Shown piece by piece: positions 1 to 8,786 of a DNA stretch of 64,000 nucleotides. The notes under the pieces are model-generated. The model was not told the DNA's origin, made no database searches, and saw only the letters and a program-made list of their open reading frames with translations. The stretch lies in assembly GCA_023398105.1 (NCBI GenBank), contig JAEWST010000064.1, positions 13,426 to 77,425 on the forward strand, read 5' to 3'. Source of the DNA: Bacillota bacterium. Its GTDB lineage: Bacteria > Bacillota > Clostridia > Acetivibrionales > DSM-1351. Numbering within the stretch: position 1 is the first letter of the stretch; every line of letters starts with the position of its first letter. Made by a program: the position numbers and the translations under genes.

Positions 1-29
1 GTAGATAGAACTATAATTGGAGAAAAAAC

Positions 30-1616
30 ATGCAATTGTCAAAGTCAATCAAAATAATTATCGTTATCGTGTTTGTTTTACTTAATTTTATATTCTGTTA
101 TTTTTCCAGCATGTTTACTAAAGAGAGTTATGAAGTCATGCTAAGTCAAAGTATGTCTCAGAAATCAAAAGCTGTTGTGACTTTTTTTAGTTATCCTGAA
201 AATATAATAAACATATTATCTAAAAATAAAGACCTACTTACTTATGACTCAACTAGCAGGCTTGTAAAAAATGATATTTTATCACTATTTGAGTCTATAA
301 TTGTTCCAGATTCAAGAATAAGCAATATTTACTATATTCCTAATAGAGGAAAGCATATCTCTTACAATTTAATTAATAAAGCTGATAATTATTTTACTTC
401 AAAAGATTGGTTTAAAGAAACTATCAAAGGAAAGAGACAGTTCTATTGGATATCACACAAAAGTGATTTTAGCAATGAAGATGTAATTAGCTGCATACGT
501 AGAGTAGTTGATGAATATAACAGACCTATTGGTGTAGTAGGACTAGATATTGAAGTTTTTAAGCTTTCTGAATTAGTTCAAGATACAAAAGTAGGTGAAA
601 ATGGTTATTTTATGATATTAGATGACGAAAATAAAATAATTGCCACACCAAATTATAGTGATCTTGGACAACCTATATCGGATAAAAGCCAGGATGAACT
701 AAAAGTAAATGAAAATGATAAAAGTTTAATTATGTCTATGAATAACAAAAAATACAGATACCAACTGTTTAATTTTCAAAATTTACAATGGAAGATTATT
801 AACGTTATACCTATTGATGAAATAAGAATTAAAATTATAAGCAATATATCCTTCATCACCATCTTTAGCTTAGTGAGTTTTGCAATAGCACTTTTTATGT
901 ACTTGAGGAATAAGTTTATACTAAGCCTAAATCAAGAATTACAAACCGCTAATATCAAGCTTACGGAATATGCTTCCACAATAGAGGAAATTGCTGTATT
1001 AAAAGAACGTAACCGTTTAGCCAGAGATGTACATGATACTCTAGGGCAGACGCTTAGCATTTTAATAACTCTTTTGCAGGTAAGTTTACTTTCCTGCAAA
1101 AGAGATATCAAAGAAACAGAAGAACATATTAATAAGGCAATTTCAATTACTAGTAATGGGTTAAGTGAATTAAGGAACTCAATTTCAGGCTTAACCTCAG
1201 CAAAACAAGAGAAAAATAATTTGTTTGATACTTTGGAAAAATTAATAAATGATTTTGAATGTTCAGGCTTAAGTGTAGATCTTTCAGTTAATAGGCTTGA
1301 GCAAAATATTGATAACTCCTATGCCGAAGTAATATATAGAATATGCCAAGAAGCTCTTACAAATTCTATTAAACATGGTAAGGCAACTGAGTCAAGCATT
1401 GTACTAAAATTCTCAGAAAATAATATAAAACTCTTTATTTTTGATAATGGTATTGGGTGTAAAAAACTATGTATTGAGGAGGGTTTTGGTTTACAAGGTA
1501 TGCAACAACGAGTAAATGCTCTAAAGGGTTATATTAAGTTTGGTTCAGATGGCAAGAAAGGTTTCAATATTCATGCTGAAATTCCATTATTGATAACTAA
1601 GGAGGAAAATAATTAA
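30..1616 (+). CDS. Membrane sensor histidine kinase, NarL/DegS (HisKA_3) type
   Basis: A 528-residue membrane kinase that would autophosphorylate and pass phosphate to the regulator encoded immediately downstream. Seen: membrane segment at about 8-27, an extracytoplasmic region of about 240 residues with the GVVGLDI signature of a double-Cache sensor fold near 167-173, second membrane segment at about 272-292, a coiled linker, the dimerisation/phosphoacceptor motif RDVHDTLGQ with His335, N-box around Asn445, and G-boxes DNGIG (about 472) and GFGLQGM (about 485). A Shine-Dalgarno GGAG lies 7 bases before the ATG. Its stop shares one base with the next start, so the two are translationally coupled. 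The ligand cannot be read from sequence; Cache domains usually bind small organic molecules. Confidence 0.93.
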   Translation: MQLSKSIKIIIVIVFVLLNFIFCYFSSMFTKESYEVMLSQSMSQKSKAVVTFFSYPENIINILSKNKDLLTYDSTSRLVKNDILSLFESIIVPDSRISNIYYIPNRGKHISYNLINKADNYFTSKDWFKETIKGKRQFYWISHKSDFSNEDVISCIRRVVDEYNRPIGVVGLDIEVFKLSELVQDTKVGENGYFMILDDENKIIATPNYSDLGQPISDKSQDELKVNENDKSLIMSMNNKKYRYQLFNFQNLQWKIINVIPIDEIRIKIISNISFITIFSLVSFAIALFMYLRNKFILSLNQELQTANIKLTEYASTIEEIAVLKERNRLARDVHDTLGQTLSILITLLQVSLLSCKRDIKETEEHINKAISITSNGLSELRNSISGLTSAKQEKNNLFDTLEKLINDFECSGLSVDLSVNRLEQNIDNSYAEVIYRICQEALTNSIKHGKATESSIVLKFSENNIKLFIFDNGIGCKKLCIEEGFGLQGMQQRVNALKGYIKFGSDGKKGFNIHAEIPLLITKEENN

Positions 1617-2257
1617 TGATAAAAGTTGTGTTAGCTGATGATCAATTACTCTTTAGAGAAGGAATTAAAAAAATCCTTGAACAGGATGGAGAGATTAAAG
1701 TTGTTGGTTGTGCTGAAAATGGTAAAGAGGCATTAAAACTAAGTGAACAATTATCTCCAGATGTTGTTTTAATGGATATCGAAATGCCTGTTTGTGACGG
1801 AGTTGAAGGAACAAGGTTAATTAAATCTAAATGTATGCATACAAAGGTAGTCATGCTTACTGTATTTAATGACGACGAAAAAATACAAAGTGCACTCAAT
1901 TATGGTGCTGATGGTTATATGCTGAAGGATATAAATCAAGAAAAATTAGTTTTAACAGTAAAAGGTGTGGCAGCTGGTTTGGGCATTATGCATAAAGATA
2001 CTTATAGTAATATTATTAAGAAGGCAAATACAAAAATATCAATACTAGAGAATAACGGCTTTAATATAGAATTATCTAATAGAGAATTAAGCATAATCAA
2101 GCTTATTGTAGATGGAAAAAGTAATAAAGAAATAGCTAAAACTATTTATTTAACTGAAGGAAGTGTCAGGAATGTTATTTCTGGAATTCTTAAAAAACTT
2201 AATCTTAAAGATAGAACTCAGTTAGGAATTTTAGCTGTAAAAAATGGAATAGTATAA
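1616..2257 (+). CDS. LuxR/NarL-family response regulator
   Basis: Partner regulator of the preceding kinase. Seen: receiver domain 1-120 with acidic pair Asp8-Asp9 and phosphoacceptor Asp54 in VVLMDIEMP, conserved Thr (MLTVF) and Lys (MLKD); a LuxR-type helix-turn-helix at about 150-208 (LSNRELSIIKLIVDGKSNKEIA). Length 213 is normal. The start overlaps the kinase stop by one base (TAATG) and a strong GGAGG lies about 10 bases upstream, inside the end of the kinase gene. The operon is a simple pair; no target gene is adjacent in the same orientation, so its regulon is unknown. Confidence 0.94.
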   Translation: MIKVVLADDQLLFREGIKKILEQDGEIKVVGCAENGKEALKLSEQLSPDVVLMDIEMPVCDGVEGTRLIKSKCMHTKVVMLTVFNDDEKIQSALNYGADGYMLKDINQEKLVLTVKGVAAGLGIMHKDTYSNIIKKANTKISILENNGFNIELSNRELSIIKLIVDGKSNKEIAKTIYLTEGSVRNVISGILKKLNLKDRTQLGILAVKNGIV

Positions 2258-2363
2258 AATCCAACACTCTTTTGTCATAAAATCGCTATAAAAAAATCTA
2301 TTTGGGGTTGATTTTTCATTCATAATAACATCTATACACAACATTTGCGTAAATAACATTATT

Positions 2364-2407
2364 CAAAACTGATATAAAACGCACATCTCTGTTTTATATC
2401 AGTTTTG
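2364..2407. terminator. Bidirectional terminator between convergent genes
   Basis: A perfect 17-bp inverted repeat (2364-2380 and 2391-2407) with a 10-base loop. It is rich in A and T at its base, so run-off A/U tracts exist in both directions. It sits between the convergent response regulator and nitroreductase genes. Confidence 0.75.
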
Positions 2408-2430
2408 AAATTTTTAACCCCATAAAACTC

Positions 2431-2952
2431 TTACACCCTAACAACCCGTCCTTCTTTTCTTGGATGAGCATTTGGATACTCAGCGTCATAATATCCCAAT
2501 ATGCAACTTCCTATTCCTACATAACTGTCTTTTATTCCCCACTCTCTTAAAAGAGCTTGACCCTCTTCACATTCAAACATTTCCTTTGCTCTGTGAATCC
2601 AGCAGGAGTTCACTCCCACAGCATAAGCAGCGTTCATAAGATTACCCATTACAAGACTGCCATTTTCAACACATGTAATTTTCTCACTGTCTGCTAATAC
2701 TACAATTACGGTAGGTGCACCATAAAACGGGTCTGAATCAGGTGCTCCAGTAAATTTTGCATTGAGCTTTGTAAGTTTCTGAACCATTTCTTTTTTCTGT
2801 ACAACTACCATTATAGCCGATTGAGTGCCCATCCCACTTGGAGCATACTCTCCTGCTTCTAATATCTGATTAAGCTGTTCTTCAGTAATCTGCTGGTCCT
2901 TATATCTGCGAATACTTCTTCTTTCTTTTAAAACCTTAAGTGTTTCATTCAT
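2431..2952 (-). CDS. Nitroreductase-family flavoprotein
   Basis: A 173-residue NAD(P)H:FMN-dependent oxidoreductase of the nitroreductase superfamily, cytoplasmic and normally dimeric. Seen: the N-terminal flavin-phosphate binding signature RRSIRRYKDQQI at about 11-22, EAGEYAPSGMGTQS at about 33-46, and the C-terminal GYGIG-like segment VGIGSCILGY near 147-156. Length is typical for the small clade. Shine-Dalgarno AGGGGG precedes the ATG. It stands alone between the two-component pair and the beta-galactosidase, with a dispersed repeat on its upstream side. The physiological substrate cannot be assigned; family members reduce quinones, nitro compounds or flavins. Confidence 0.9.
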   Translation of the reverse strand: MNETLKVLKERRSIRRYKDQQITEEQLNQILEAGEYAPSGMGTQSAIMVVVQKKEMVQKLTKLNAKFTGAPDSDPFYGAPTVIVVLADSEKITCVENGSLVMGNLMNAAYAVGVNSCWIHRAKEMFECEEGQALLREWGIKDSYVGIGSCILGYYDAEYPNAHPRKEGRVVRV

Positions 2953-3012
2953 ACTTATATTCCCCCTATTTTGAAAATATTTAAAACCATTTTATTCAAT
3001 GAAGGTAAGCCT

Positions 3013-3095
3013 AAATAACTCAACTTTCCCAGTTGAAAATTGTAGGTGTGAGAGCTTATCTATGAAAAGTCGAGTAAATAATTAGTCTTTGCATA
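3013..3095 (+). repeat. Dispersed repeat R1, copy 1
   Basis: First of eight intergenic copies of a ~75-bp family. Core blocks are CAACTTTCCCAGTTGAAAAT followed by TGTAGGTGT and CTTATC. CAACT and AGTTG form a small hairpin. It lies between the lacZ stop and the nitroreductase start. Confidence 0.75.
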
Positions 3096-3102
3096 TAACC
3101 AT

Positions 3103-6100
3103 TTATACTCCCACAATTGGCTTAAATGTCATATTAAACTCAAATCTTTGAGCATCAAGCCTATACTTCTTTGCAAGCTCTGGCCCACAGCTGTTTGAGC
3201 CTATTCCACTCTGTGCATAGTCAAGGCAAAGTACAGTGTAACCGCTTTCCTCTAGCTCGAAATTATGCTTCTTTGCCTCCAACTCTTCCTGTGTATAGTG
3301 CGAAACATTAAAACAAAAGGTTTCGTTATTCGTCGCCGCTAAACCTACACCATCCTCCGAAAGAAGTTTTACATAATGGCAATTCCAGTGACTTCCATTC
3401 TCTTGAGGCCTAATATAATCTTCATGCATGCCCTTGACCTTAGCTTTAAATTCACCTAAATATGAAGCTCTGTGCTTATCAATATAGCTTTCATAAGGGC
3501 CATATCCAAAGTATTCTACATTGTTAATTTCCTTGGGCAGGAAGAAACGCAGTCCAAACCTTGGAAGAAAAGGCATTTCCATATTTTTTTCAACTTGAAG
3601 ATTAAAAGCTACTATGCCTGTATCACTGATTAGCCATTGTGCACTTATGTTGAGTATCCTCTGAATATGAACAGCTATTATTGATAGATCACTTACAATA
3701 CGAATACTACTTCCCAATTGTGAAACTGCTGTAGAATATACTCTTGAAATAGTTCTATCATATCCAGCTGCTTTCCATTTTTCGCACATAATCTTATCGT
3801 TATCTGTTGGTGCTCTCCAAATGTTATAGTTCATTGGTTTTGATAATATAATTTCATTGTTGTATACCATTTTGTCAAATACACCTGTATTTTTGTTATA
3901 CGTATATTTAAAATTTTGACCCACAACAAAAACATTCCTATCATTTTCTTTAGAACATAGAGTGTTCTGTTCTGAACTTTCCTTTACCAAAGTATCAAAA
4001 ATCCCTTGATTTTCTTCTAAGCAAGGTTTTTCTCCATCCAAACAGATTTGTGCCCTCGTATCCTTTTTGATAATACTATCAATTTTGCTACTAGTGTCAT
4101 ACCCCTTCTCAACAGATACTTCAATCTGATCAAACCCTAAAACATGCCCCCTTTTTGTAAATTCCATATCATTTTTCTGGATATAGTTGAATTTAATATA
4201 GCAGTTTCCTTCATTTATTTTCTCTATATTCAAGTAAATAACTTTTTCTTTGTGTGGCTTTACATTTAAAATGCTACTATCTTCAATAGCACCCTCATAT
4301 ATAATACGTCCGTCTTTAGTCACCTGATAAGTTATATACAAATAGTCCTTTAAATTATAGAAATCCAGCATATTTTTAATAGTAATCTTGCCATCCTTGA
4401 AATTTGCTTTAATTATTCTTACTGGCCTTATGACATTTTTGTATTCTAAAAGTCCAGTATATGGTTTTCTATCAGGGTATACAAGTCCATCTATACAAAA
4501 ATTTCCATCATGTGGATATTCTCCAAAATCTCCTCCATAGTAAAATTTTTCTTTGCCTCCTTCATTTTTACCCATAAAAATGGCATGATCACACCATTCC
4601 CAAACAAAACCACCACAAAAACCATCATATTTTTCAATCAACTCATAGTACTCTTCAATATCTCCTGGACCATTTCCCATTGCATGTACAAATTCACACT
4701 GAATAAAAGGTTTGTCCCAATTATTACGTTCAAAATAACTGACAATGTCTTCACAAGATGCATACATTCTGCTATATAGGTCTAAATTGCTGTAGTCACT
4801 AGTATATCTAGTTGGTGGATATAACGCACTCTCGTAATGAGTAAGCCTGCTATTATCATAACCTTTTAACCATTTAAGAGCATTTTCAAAATTCCTACCA
4901 TATCCCGATTCGTTTCCTAACGACCAAATCAACACACAAGGACGATTTTTGTCCCTAGTAACACATCTTTGCACTCTATCTAATATTGTTTCTTCATACA
5001 GTGGATTATGAGCTAATAAAGGGTATTCACTGCCATCTTTAGTCTCCACATATATTGTTGTAGTCCCATGCGTTTCAATATCTGCCTCATTAATTACATA
5101 AAATCCATATTTGTCGCAGAATTCTAAAAAAACAGGTGAGTTTGGATAGTGGCTGGTACGGATTGCATTTATATTATGCTGCTTCATTATCATAAGGTCT
5201 AAAAGCATATCCTCATTAGTAACAGCTGGTCCTGTTAAAGGACTGCTATCATGGCGATTTACACCCTTAAACTTTATTTTTTGACCGTTCAAATATACTA
5301 CTCTGTCTTCAATTTTAATCTCTCTTATGCCAAGCTTTGTGGAGATTGCTTCATCACCTGTCCTTAAAACCAGAGTATACAGATTGGGAGTTTCCGCATT
5401 CCACAATTGAGGATGATTTATAGTAAAATTGATACAATTACTGTCTGTATGACCTTTTTCTATTACATTGTGCTTGTTGACATCAAAAAGTATATAATCA
5501 ACAGATATCTGGTTTTCAAAAAATTCAAGCTCAACAGATATATCTGCCTGTTTATATTCATTTTTCAAATCAATTTTGACAAAGAAATCCCTTATATGTT
5601 CTTTAGGTCTGAATAGTATATATACATCCCTGAAAATTCCCGACATTCTAAATTTATCTTGATCCTCAAAATAACTGCCATCACACCATTTTAGTACTAA
5701 TACCGCTATAGTGTTAGTACCTTCATGTACATAATCTGTAATATCAAATTCGCTTGTTGCATGTGATACCTGACTATAGCCTACAAAATTGCTATTTATC
5801 CAAAGATAGAAACAGGAATCTACCCCTTCAAAATTCAAAAACTTTCTAAAATTATTAAATTTTCTGTCAATCTCAAAATGTCTGATATATGCACCACATG
5901 GATTTTCTGTAGGTACATATGGAGGGTCATACGGAAATGGGTATTTGATATTTGTATATTGATGCTTATCATAGCCATAATTTTGCCATGCTCCAGGCAC
6001 AGGAATTTTATTATACTTGGAGAAATCATATCCAGGTTCATAAAACTGTTCTGTAACATCATAAATGCTATTAAAATATTCAAAATTCCAATAGCCATTT

Positions 6101-6240
6101 AGCAAATGCAAACGCCCTGAGCTTGTCCTCTCTTCTAATAAAGCTTCATCAACATTAGAATACGGGACAAAATATGCTCTGTTATTCATAGTGTTTACAT
6201 GAAGTATTTTAGGATTCTCAAAGAACTTTTCTACTATCAT
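3103..6240 (-). CDS. lacZ: Beta-galactosidase, glycoside hydrolase family 2
   Basis: A large (1045-residue) cytoplasmic GH2 enzyme with no signal peptide that would hydrolyse terminal beta-galactosides released from plant polysaccharide oligomers. Seen: N-terminal sugar-binding jelly roll with GAWQNYG (about 83-89), the GH2 segment RTSHYPNSP (about 361-369), acid/base Glu444 in WSLGNESGYG, nucleophile Glu516 in FIQCEFVHAMGNG, and the C-terminal bgal small-chain domain. The reading frame extends six codons upstream to a GTG, but GGGAGGG lies six bases before the internal ATG, so the ATG at 6240 is taken as start. It lies downstream of the xylanase but is separated by a terminator and 374 bp, so it probably has its own promoter. 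Confidence 0.95.
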   Translation of the reverse strand: MIVEKFFENPKILHVNTMNNRAYFVPYSNVDEALLEERTSSGRLHLLNGYWNFEYFNSIYDVTEQFYEPGYDFSKYNKIPVPGAWQNYGYDKHQYTNIKYPFPYDPPYVPTENPCGAYIRHFEIDRKFNNFRKFLNFEGVDSCFYLWINSNFVGYSQVSHATSEFDITDYVHEGTNTIAVLVLKWCDGSYFEDQDKFRMSGIFRDVYILFRPKEHIRDFFVKIDLKNEYKQADISVELEFFENQISVDYILFDVNKHNVIEKGHTDSNCINFTINHPQLWNAETPNLYTLVLRTGDEAISTKLGIREIKIEDRVVYLNGQKIKFKGVNRHDSSPLTGPAVTNEDMLLDLMIMKQHNINAIRTSHYPNSPVFLEFCDKYGFYVINEADIETHGTTTIYVETKDGSEYPLLAHNPLYEETILDRVQRCVTRDKNRPCVLIWSLGNESGYGRNFENALKWLKGYDNSRLTHYESALYPPTRYTSDYSNLDLYSRMYASCEDIVSYFERNNWDKPFIQCEFVHAMGNGPGDIEEYYELIEKYDGFCGGFVWEWCDHAIFMGKNEGGKEKFYYGGDFGEYPHDGNFCIDGLVYPDRKPYTGLLEYKNVIRPVRIIKANFKDGKITIKNMLDFYNLKDYLYITYQVTKDGRIIYEGAIEDSSILNVKPHKEKVIYLNIEKINEGNCYIKFNYIQKNDMEFTKRGHVLGFDQIEVSVEKGYDTSSKIDSIIKKDTRAQICLDGEKPCLEENQGIFDTLVKESSEQNTLCSKENDRNVFVVGQNFKYTYNKNTGVFDKMVYNNEIILSKPMNYNIWRAPTDNDKIMCEKWKAAGYDRTISRVYSTAVSQLGSSIRIVSDLSIIAVHIQRILNISAQWLISDTGIVAFNLQVEKNMEMPFLPRFGLRFFLPKEINNVEYFGYGPYESYIDKHRASYLGEFKAKVKGMHEDYIRPQENGSHWNCHYVKLLSEDGVGLAATNNETFCFNVSHYTQEELEAKKHNFELEESGYTVLCLDYAQSGIGSNSCGPELAKKYRLDAQRFEFNMTFKPIVGV

Positions 6241-6614
6241 ACAACCCTCCCGTGCCACATTCAGGCATAATTTTATAGTAAAACAATTGCGAAGAACCTA
6301 TTCATTGACAATTTCCTTGTTGTAGTCATTGCAATAGAAGCTTTTTATAAGTTTTACTACATTAATAAATTAAACTATATCTTTAATTTATTAATGTTCA
6401 ACCCAATTTCTATGTTATGAAATTTGATTTATTATTACCAATAATATATTATTTATGTAAATATTTCAATAGCATTAATAGCAGCCTTTATACGTATAGT
6501 GCACAGCATTTAATAGCGTCAATTACTATTGTCCGATATTATCAGATATTTAGACAATAGTAATTGATTTTTAGTATGTAAATACCCTATTAAAAACCAA
6601 AATAACCCTAATGC
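6241..6614. other. Gene-free stretch with two long inverted repeats
   Basis: Leader region of lacZ. Two structures stand out. One is a perfect 16-bp A+T-only inverted repeat at 6359-6374/6382-6397, about 120 bp before the lacZ start, with the look of an operator. The other is a perfect 15-bp inverted repeat at 6519-6533/6553-6567 whose arms flank a copy of a 23-bp motif also found at 39935-39957. No convincing promoter hexamers were fixed. Confidence 0.5.
6519..6567. repeat. 15-bp inverted repeat around a repeated 23-bp motif
   Basis: Arms 6519-6533 and 6553-6567 are perfect reverse complements. The centre (6531-6553) matches 39935-39957 at 21 of 23 positions (GTCCGATAT.ATC.GATATTTAG). The plus-strand side ends in a T run, so it could also act as a terminator for plus-strand RNA. 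Confidence 0.5.
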
Positions 6615-6637
6615 TTACACATTTAGGGTTATTTTTT
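6597..6637 (-). terminator. Terminator overlapping the xylanase stop codon
   Basis: On the minus strand, AATAACCCTAAA pairs with TTAGGGTTATT around a short loop that contains the xylanase TAA stop, followed by U-rich sequence. It would end the importer-xylanase transcript before lacZ. A T6 run on the other side makes it potentially bidirectional. Confidence 0.7.
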
Positions 6638-7838
6638 CATCTAAATTATTCAATTCAAAGCTTACTGTATTGCCTTTAAAGTTTAATTCATATTCACCGT
6701 AATATCCTTTAAGATTTATAAATCCATTTTCATCTGTAGTGAAACTCTGTTCATTTAGCCACCATTCATTTTTCACTAAGTTATATATTTCATTATATAT
6801 AGGCTTTACTCTATTTTCCTTTGTTAAAATGCCTGAGGGAGCACCTAGCCAGGCACCATCAACAAAATCCCACCAAGTTATTGATTCCACCAAAGGATGT
6901 GCAAAAAGCGTCTTGTAATGCATTGCCGCTTCTCTTGCCTGTCTCTCTTCACCTTCTTGGGTTGTAGGCCATTCAGGTAATTGGTAGTCATTAAGGTCTT
7001 CAATCTCCTTTGGCATTATGTGCCCAGACACCAATGTATTCTCGGTAAAATGTATTGGCAATTTAAAACGGGAGAACCTCTCTAGAACCGTTTCTGTCTT
7101 TTCTATACCCCAGTATCCCTGATGCATGTGTGACTGAACACCAATAGCATCAATAGGTACTTCTGCTTCAAGCAAGCTTTCAATTAGCCTAGCATAATCT
7201 TCTGAAGTATTAAAGTCATTAATAAGCAAAACAGCATTAGGATTTGATTGCTTTGTTGCCTTAAATACTTCACTCACAAGTTTGACCCTGCCCATTTCCT
7301 TGCAAATACGCGTTATCCCATTATCATATTTATCAAATATAGGCATAATTACAACTTCATTTATTACATCCCACATATCAATTAATCCAGTAAACTCTGT
7401 TACCTCTCTATTTATGCGGTTAAGTTGTTCCTTAATAATATCGGAATTATCCAATTCAAGAAGCCATGGAGGTGCCAGTGTATGCCAGCATAAAGGATGA
7501 CCTTTTACAGTCAATCCTTTTGACTTCCACCATTGTGCTGCCTGTTTAAGTCTCACCGTATCAGGTTGCCCCTTAACTGGTTCAAAATTCCTCCAATAAA
7601 ACGGCAACGTTACGGAGTTAAATAAATTTAAAAACTTGCTATATCGCTCTTCAAAAAATTCTTTTTCAGAGCCATTAAACTCATTATTTTTGTACTTTAC
7701 TGCGGTAAATTCACTACATCCAAAAAGAAACTTATGCTTTTTCTGACATATATCTACGTGCTGATTGCTCAAAGGAACTCCGTTCTTGCATTCAACCTTT
7801 AATAGTTTTGTACCTATTCTATGTGTATATTTGTGCAC
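6615..7838 (-). CDS. Intracellular endo-1,4-beta-xylanase, family GH10
   Basis: A 407-residue GH10 TIM-barrel enzyme without signal peptide, so it should act on imported xylo-oligosaccharides. Seen: substrate-site motif KGHPLCWHT at about 112-120, acid/base Glu161 in WDVINEV, QSHMHQGYW at about 235-243, nucleophile Glu266 in IHFTENTLVSG, and WWDFVDGAW at about 322-330. The residues after the nucleophile (TENT) differ from the usual TELD. About 50 residues after the barrel form a small beta-rich tail. The start is GTG with AGGAGA seven bases upstream. It is the last gene of the binding protein-permease operon, 24 bp behind the second permease, which supports xylan-derived substrates for that importer. 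Confidence 0.9.
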   Translation of the reverse strand: MHKYTHRIGTKLLKVECKNGVPLSNQHVDICQKKHKFLFGCSEFTAVKYKNNEFNGSEKEFFEERYSKFLNLFNSVTLPFYWRNFEPVKGQPDTVRLKQAAQWWKSKGLTVKGHPLCWHTLAPPWLLELDNSDIIKEQLNRINREVTEFTGLIDMWDVINEVVIMPIFDKYDNGITRICKEMGRVKLVSEVFKATKQSNPNAVLLINDFNTSEDYARLIESLLEAEVPIDAIGVQSHMHQGYWGIEKTETVLERFSRFKLPIHFTENTLVSGHIMPKEIEDLNDYQLPEWPTTQEGEERQAREAAMHYKTLFAHPLVESITWWDFVDGAWLGAPSGILTKENRVKPIYNEIYNLVKNEWWLNEQSFTTDENGFINLKGYYGEYELNFKGNTVSFELNNLDEKITLNV

Positions 7839-7862
7839 AGTGGTTTCTCCTATAAAATAAAT

Positions 7863-8777
7863 TTATTCTTTAACGCCTCCAACATTTAATCCAACAATAA
7901 AATGCCTCTGCAAGAATGGATAAACCACAATTATTGGCATTGCAGCTACAATAGTTATCGCTGCCCTTATGGATATTGGAGTAACCATACCCGAGGCAGA
8001 CTGTGACCCAGCACCAACACCAGCTGCCATAGCCGGATTCGCATTTGCATTTGAGGTAGAAGAAAGTAATTTCATCAATTCATACTGCAAAGTACTTAAT
8101 TCTTGCTTTGACGAACAATATATAAATGTGTCAAACCATGAATTCCAAGAACCAACTGCTACGAATAAAGCTATTGTTGCAAGAACAGGCTTGCATAGAG
8201 GGAATATTATCTTAAGGAATATTCTAAAGTCTCCTGCTCCATCTATTCTTGCTGATTCAACTAAACTTTCAGGTATACTGAGAATGTAAGTTCTTATAAC
8301 AACCATATTAAATCCTGATATAAGTGTAGGTATTACATATACCCAAAAACTATTAATTAGTCCTAAGCCTTTTATCAAGAAGTAATTAGGTATAAGTCCT
8401 GCATTAAAGTACATAGTCAATACACATATAATAGTGATTTGCTTCCTTAAAGCAAACTCCTTTCTGCTTAAGGTGTAGGAAAGCATTGTTGTAAGGAACA
8501 AATTTAAAACTGTTGATAGTACGGTTCTAGCTACTGATACAAAAAATGCATCATAAACCGTTCCTGAGAAGAAAACAGCCTTATAATTCTGTAATGAAAA
8601 AATTCTTGGCCAGAGATAAATTCCACCTCTGATAGTATCAAGACCATCATTAAAAGATACCGCTATTGTATTTAAAAAAGGATAAAGAGTAACAACTGCC
8701 AATACCAACATAAAGGTTGTATTGAAGGTATTGAATATTACATCTCCTATCTTTAGTTGTCTTTGTTTTATATTCAT
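7863..8777 (-). CDS. Carbohydrate ABC transporter permease, LplC/MalG type
   Basis: Second of two membrane subunits of a CUT1-family sugar importer. Seen: 304 residues, six predicted membrane helices beginning at about 17-38, and the cytoplasmic EAA loop SARIDGAGDFRIFLKIIFP at about 180-198 that docks on the ATPase. It starts 9 bp after the first permease. No ATPase gene lies in the operon; CUT1 systems of clostridia and bacilli commonly share a housekeeping MsmX-type ATPase. Substrate is inferred from the xylanase immediately downstream. Confidence 0.93.
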   Translation of the reverse strand: MNIKQRQLKIGDVIFNTFNTTFMLVLAVVTLYPFLNTIAVSFNDGLDTIRGGIYLWPRIFSLQNYKAVFFSGTVYDAFFVSVARTVLSTVLNLFLTTMLSYTLSRKEFALRKQITIICVLTMYFNAGLIPNYFLIKGLGLINSFWVYVIPTLISGFNMVVIRTYILSIPESLVESARIDGAGDFRIFLKIIFPLCKPVLATIALFVAVGSWNSWFDTFIYCSSKQELSTLQYELMKLLSSTSNANANPAMAAGVGAGSQSASGMVTPISIRAAITIVAAMPIIVVYPFLQRHFIVGLNVGGVKE

Positions 8778-8786
8778 AGCATCACC

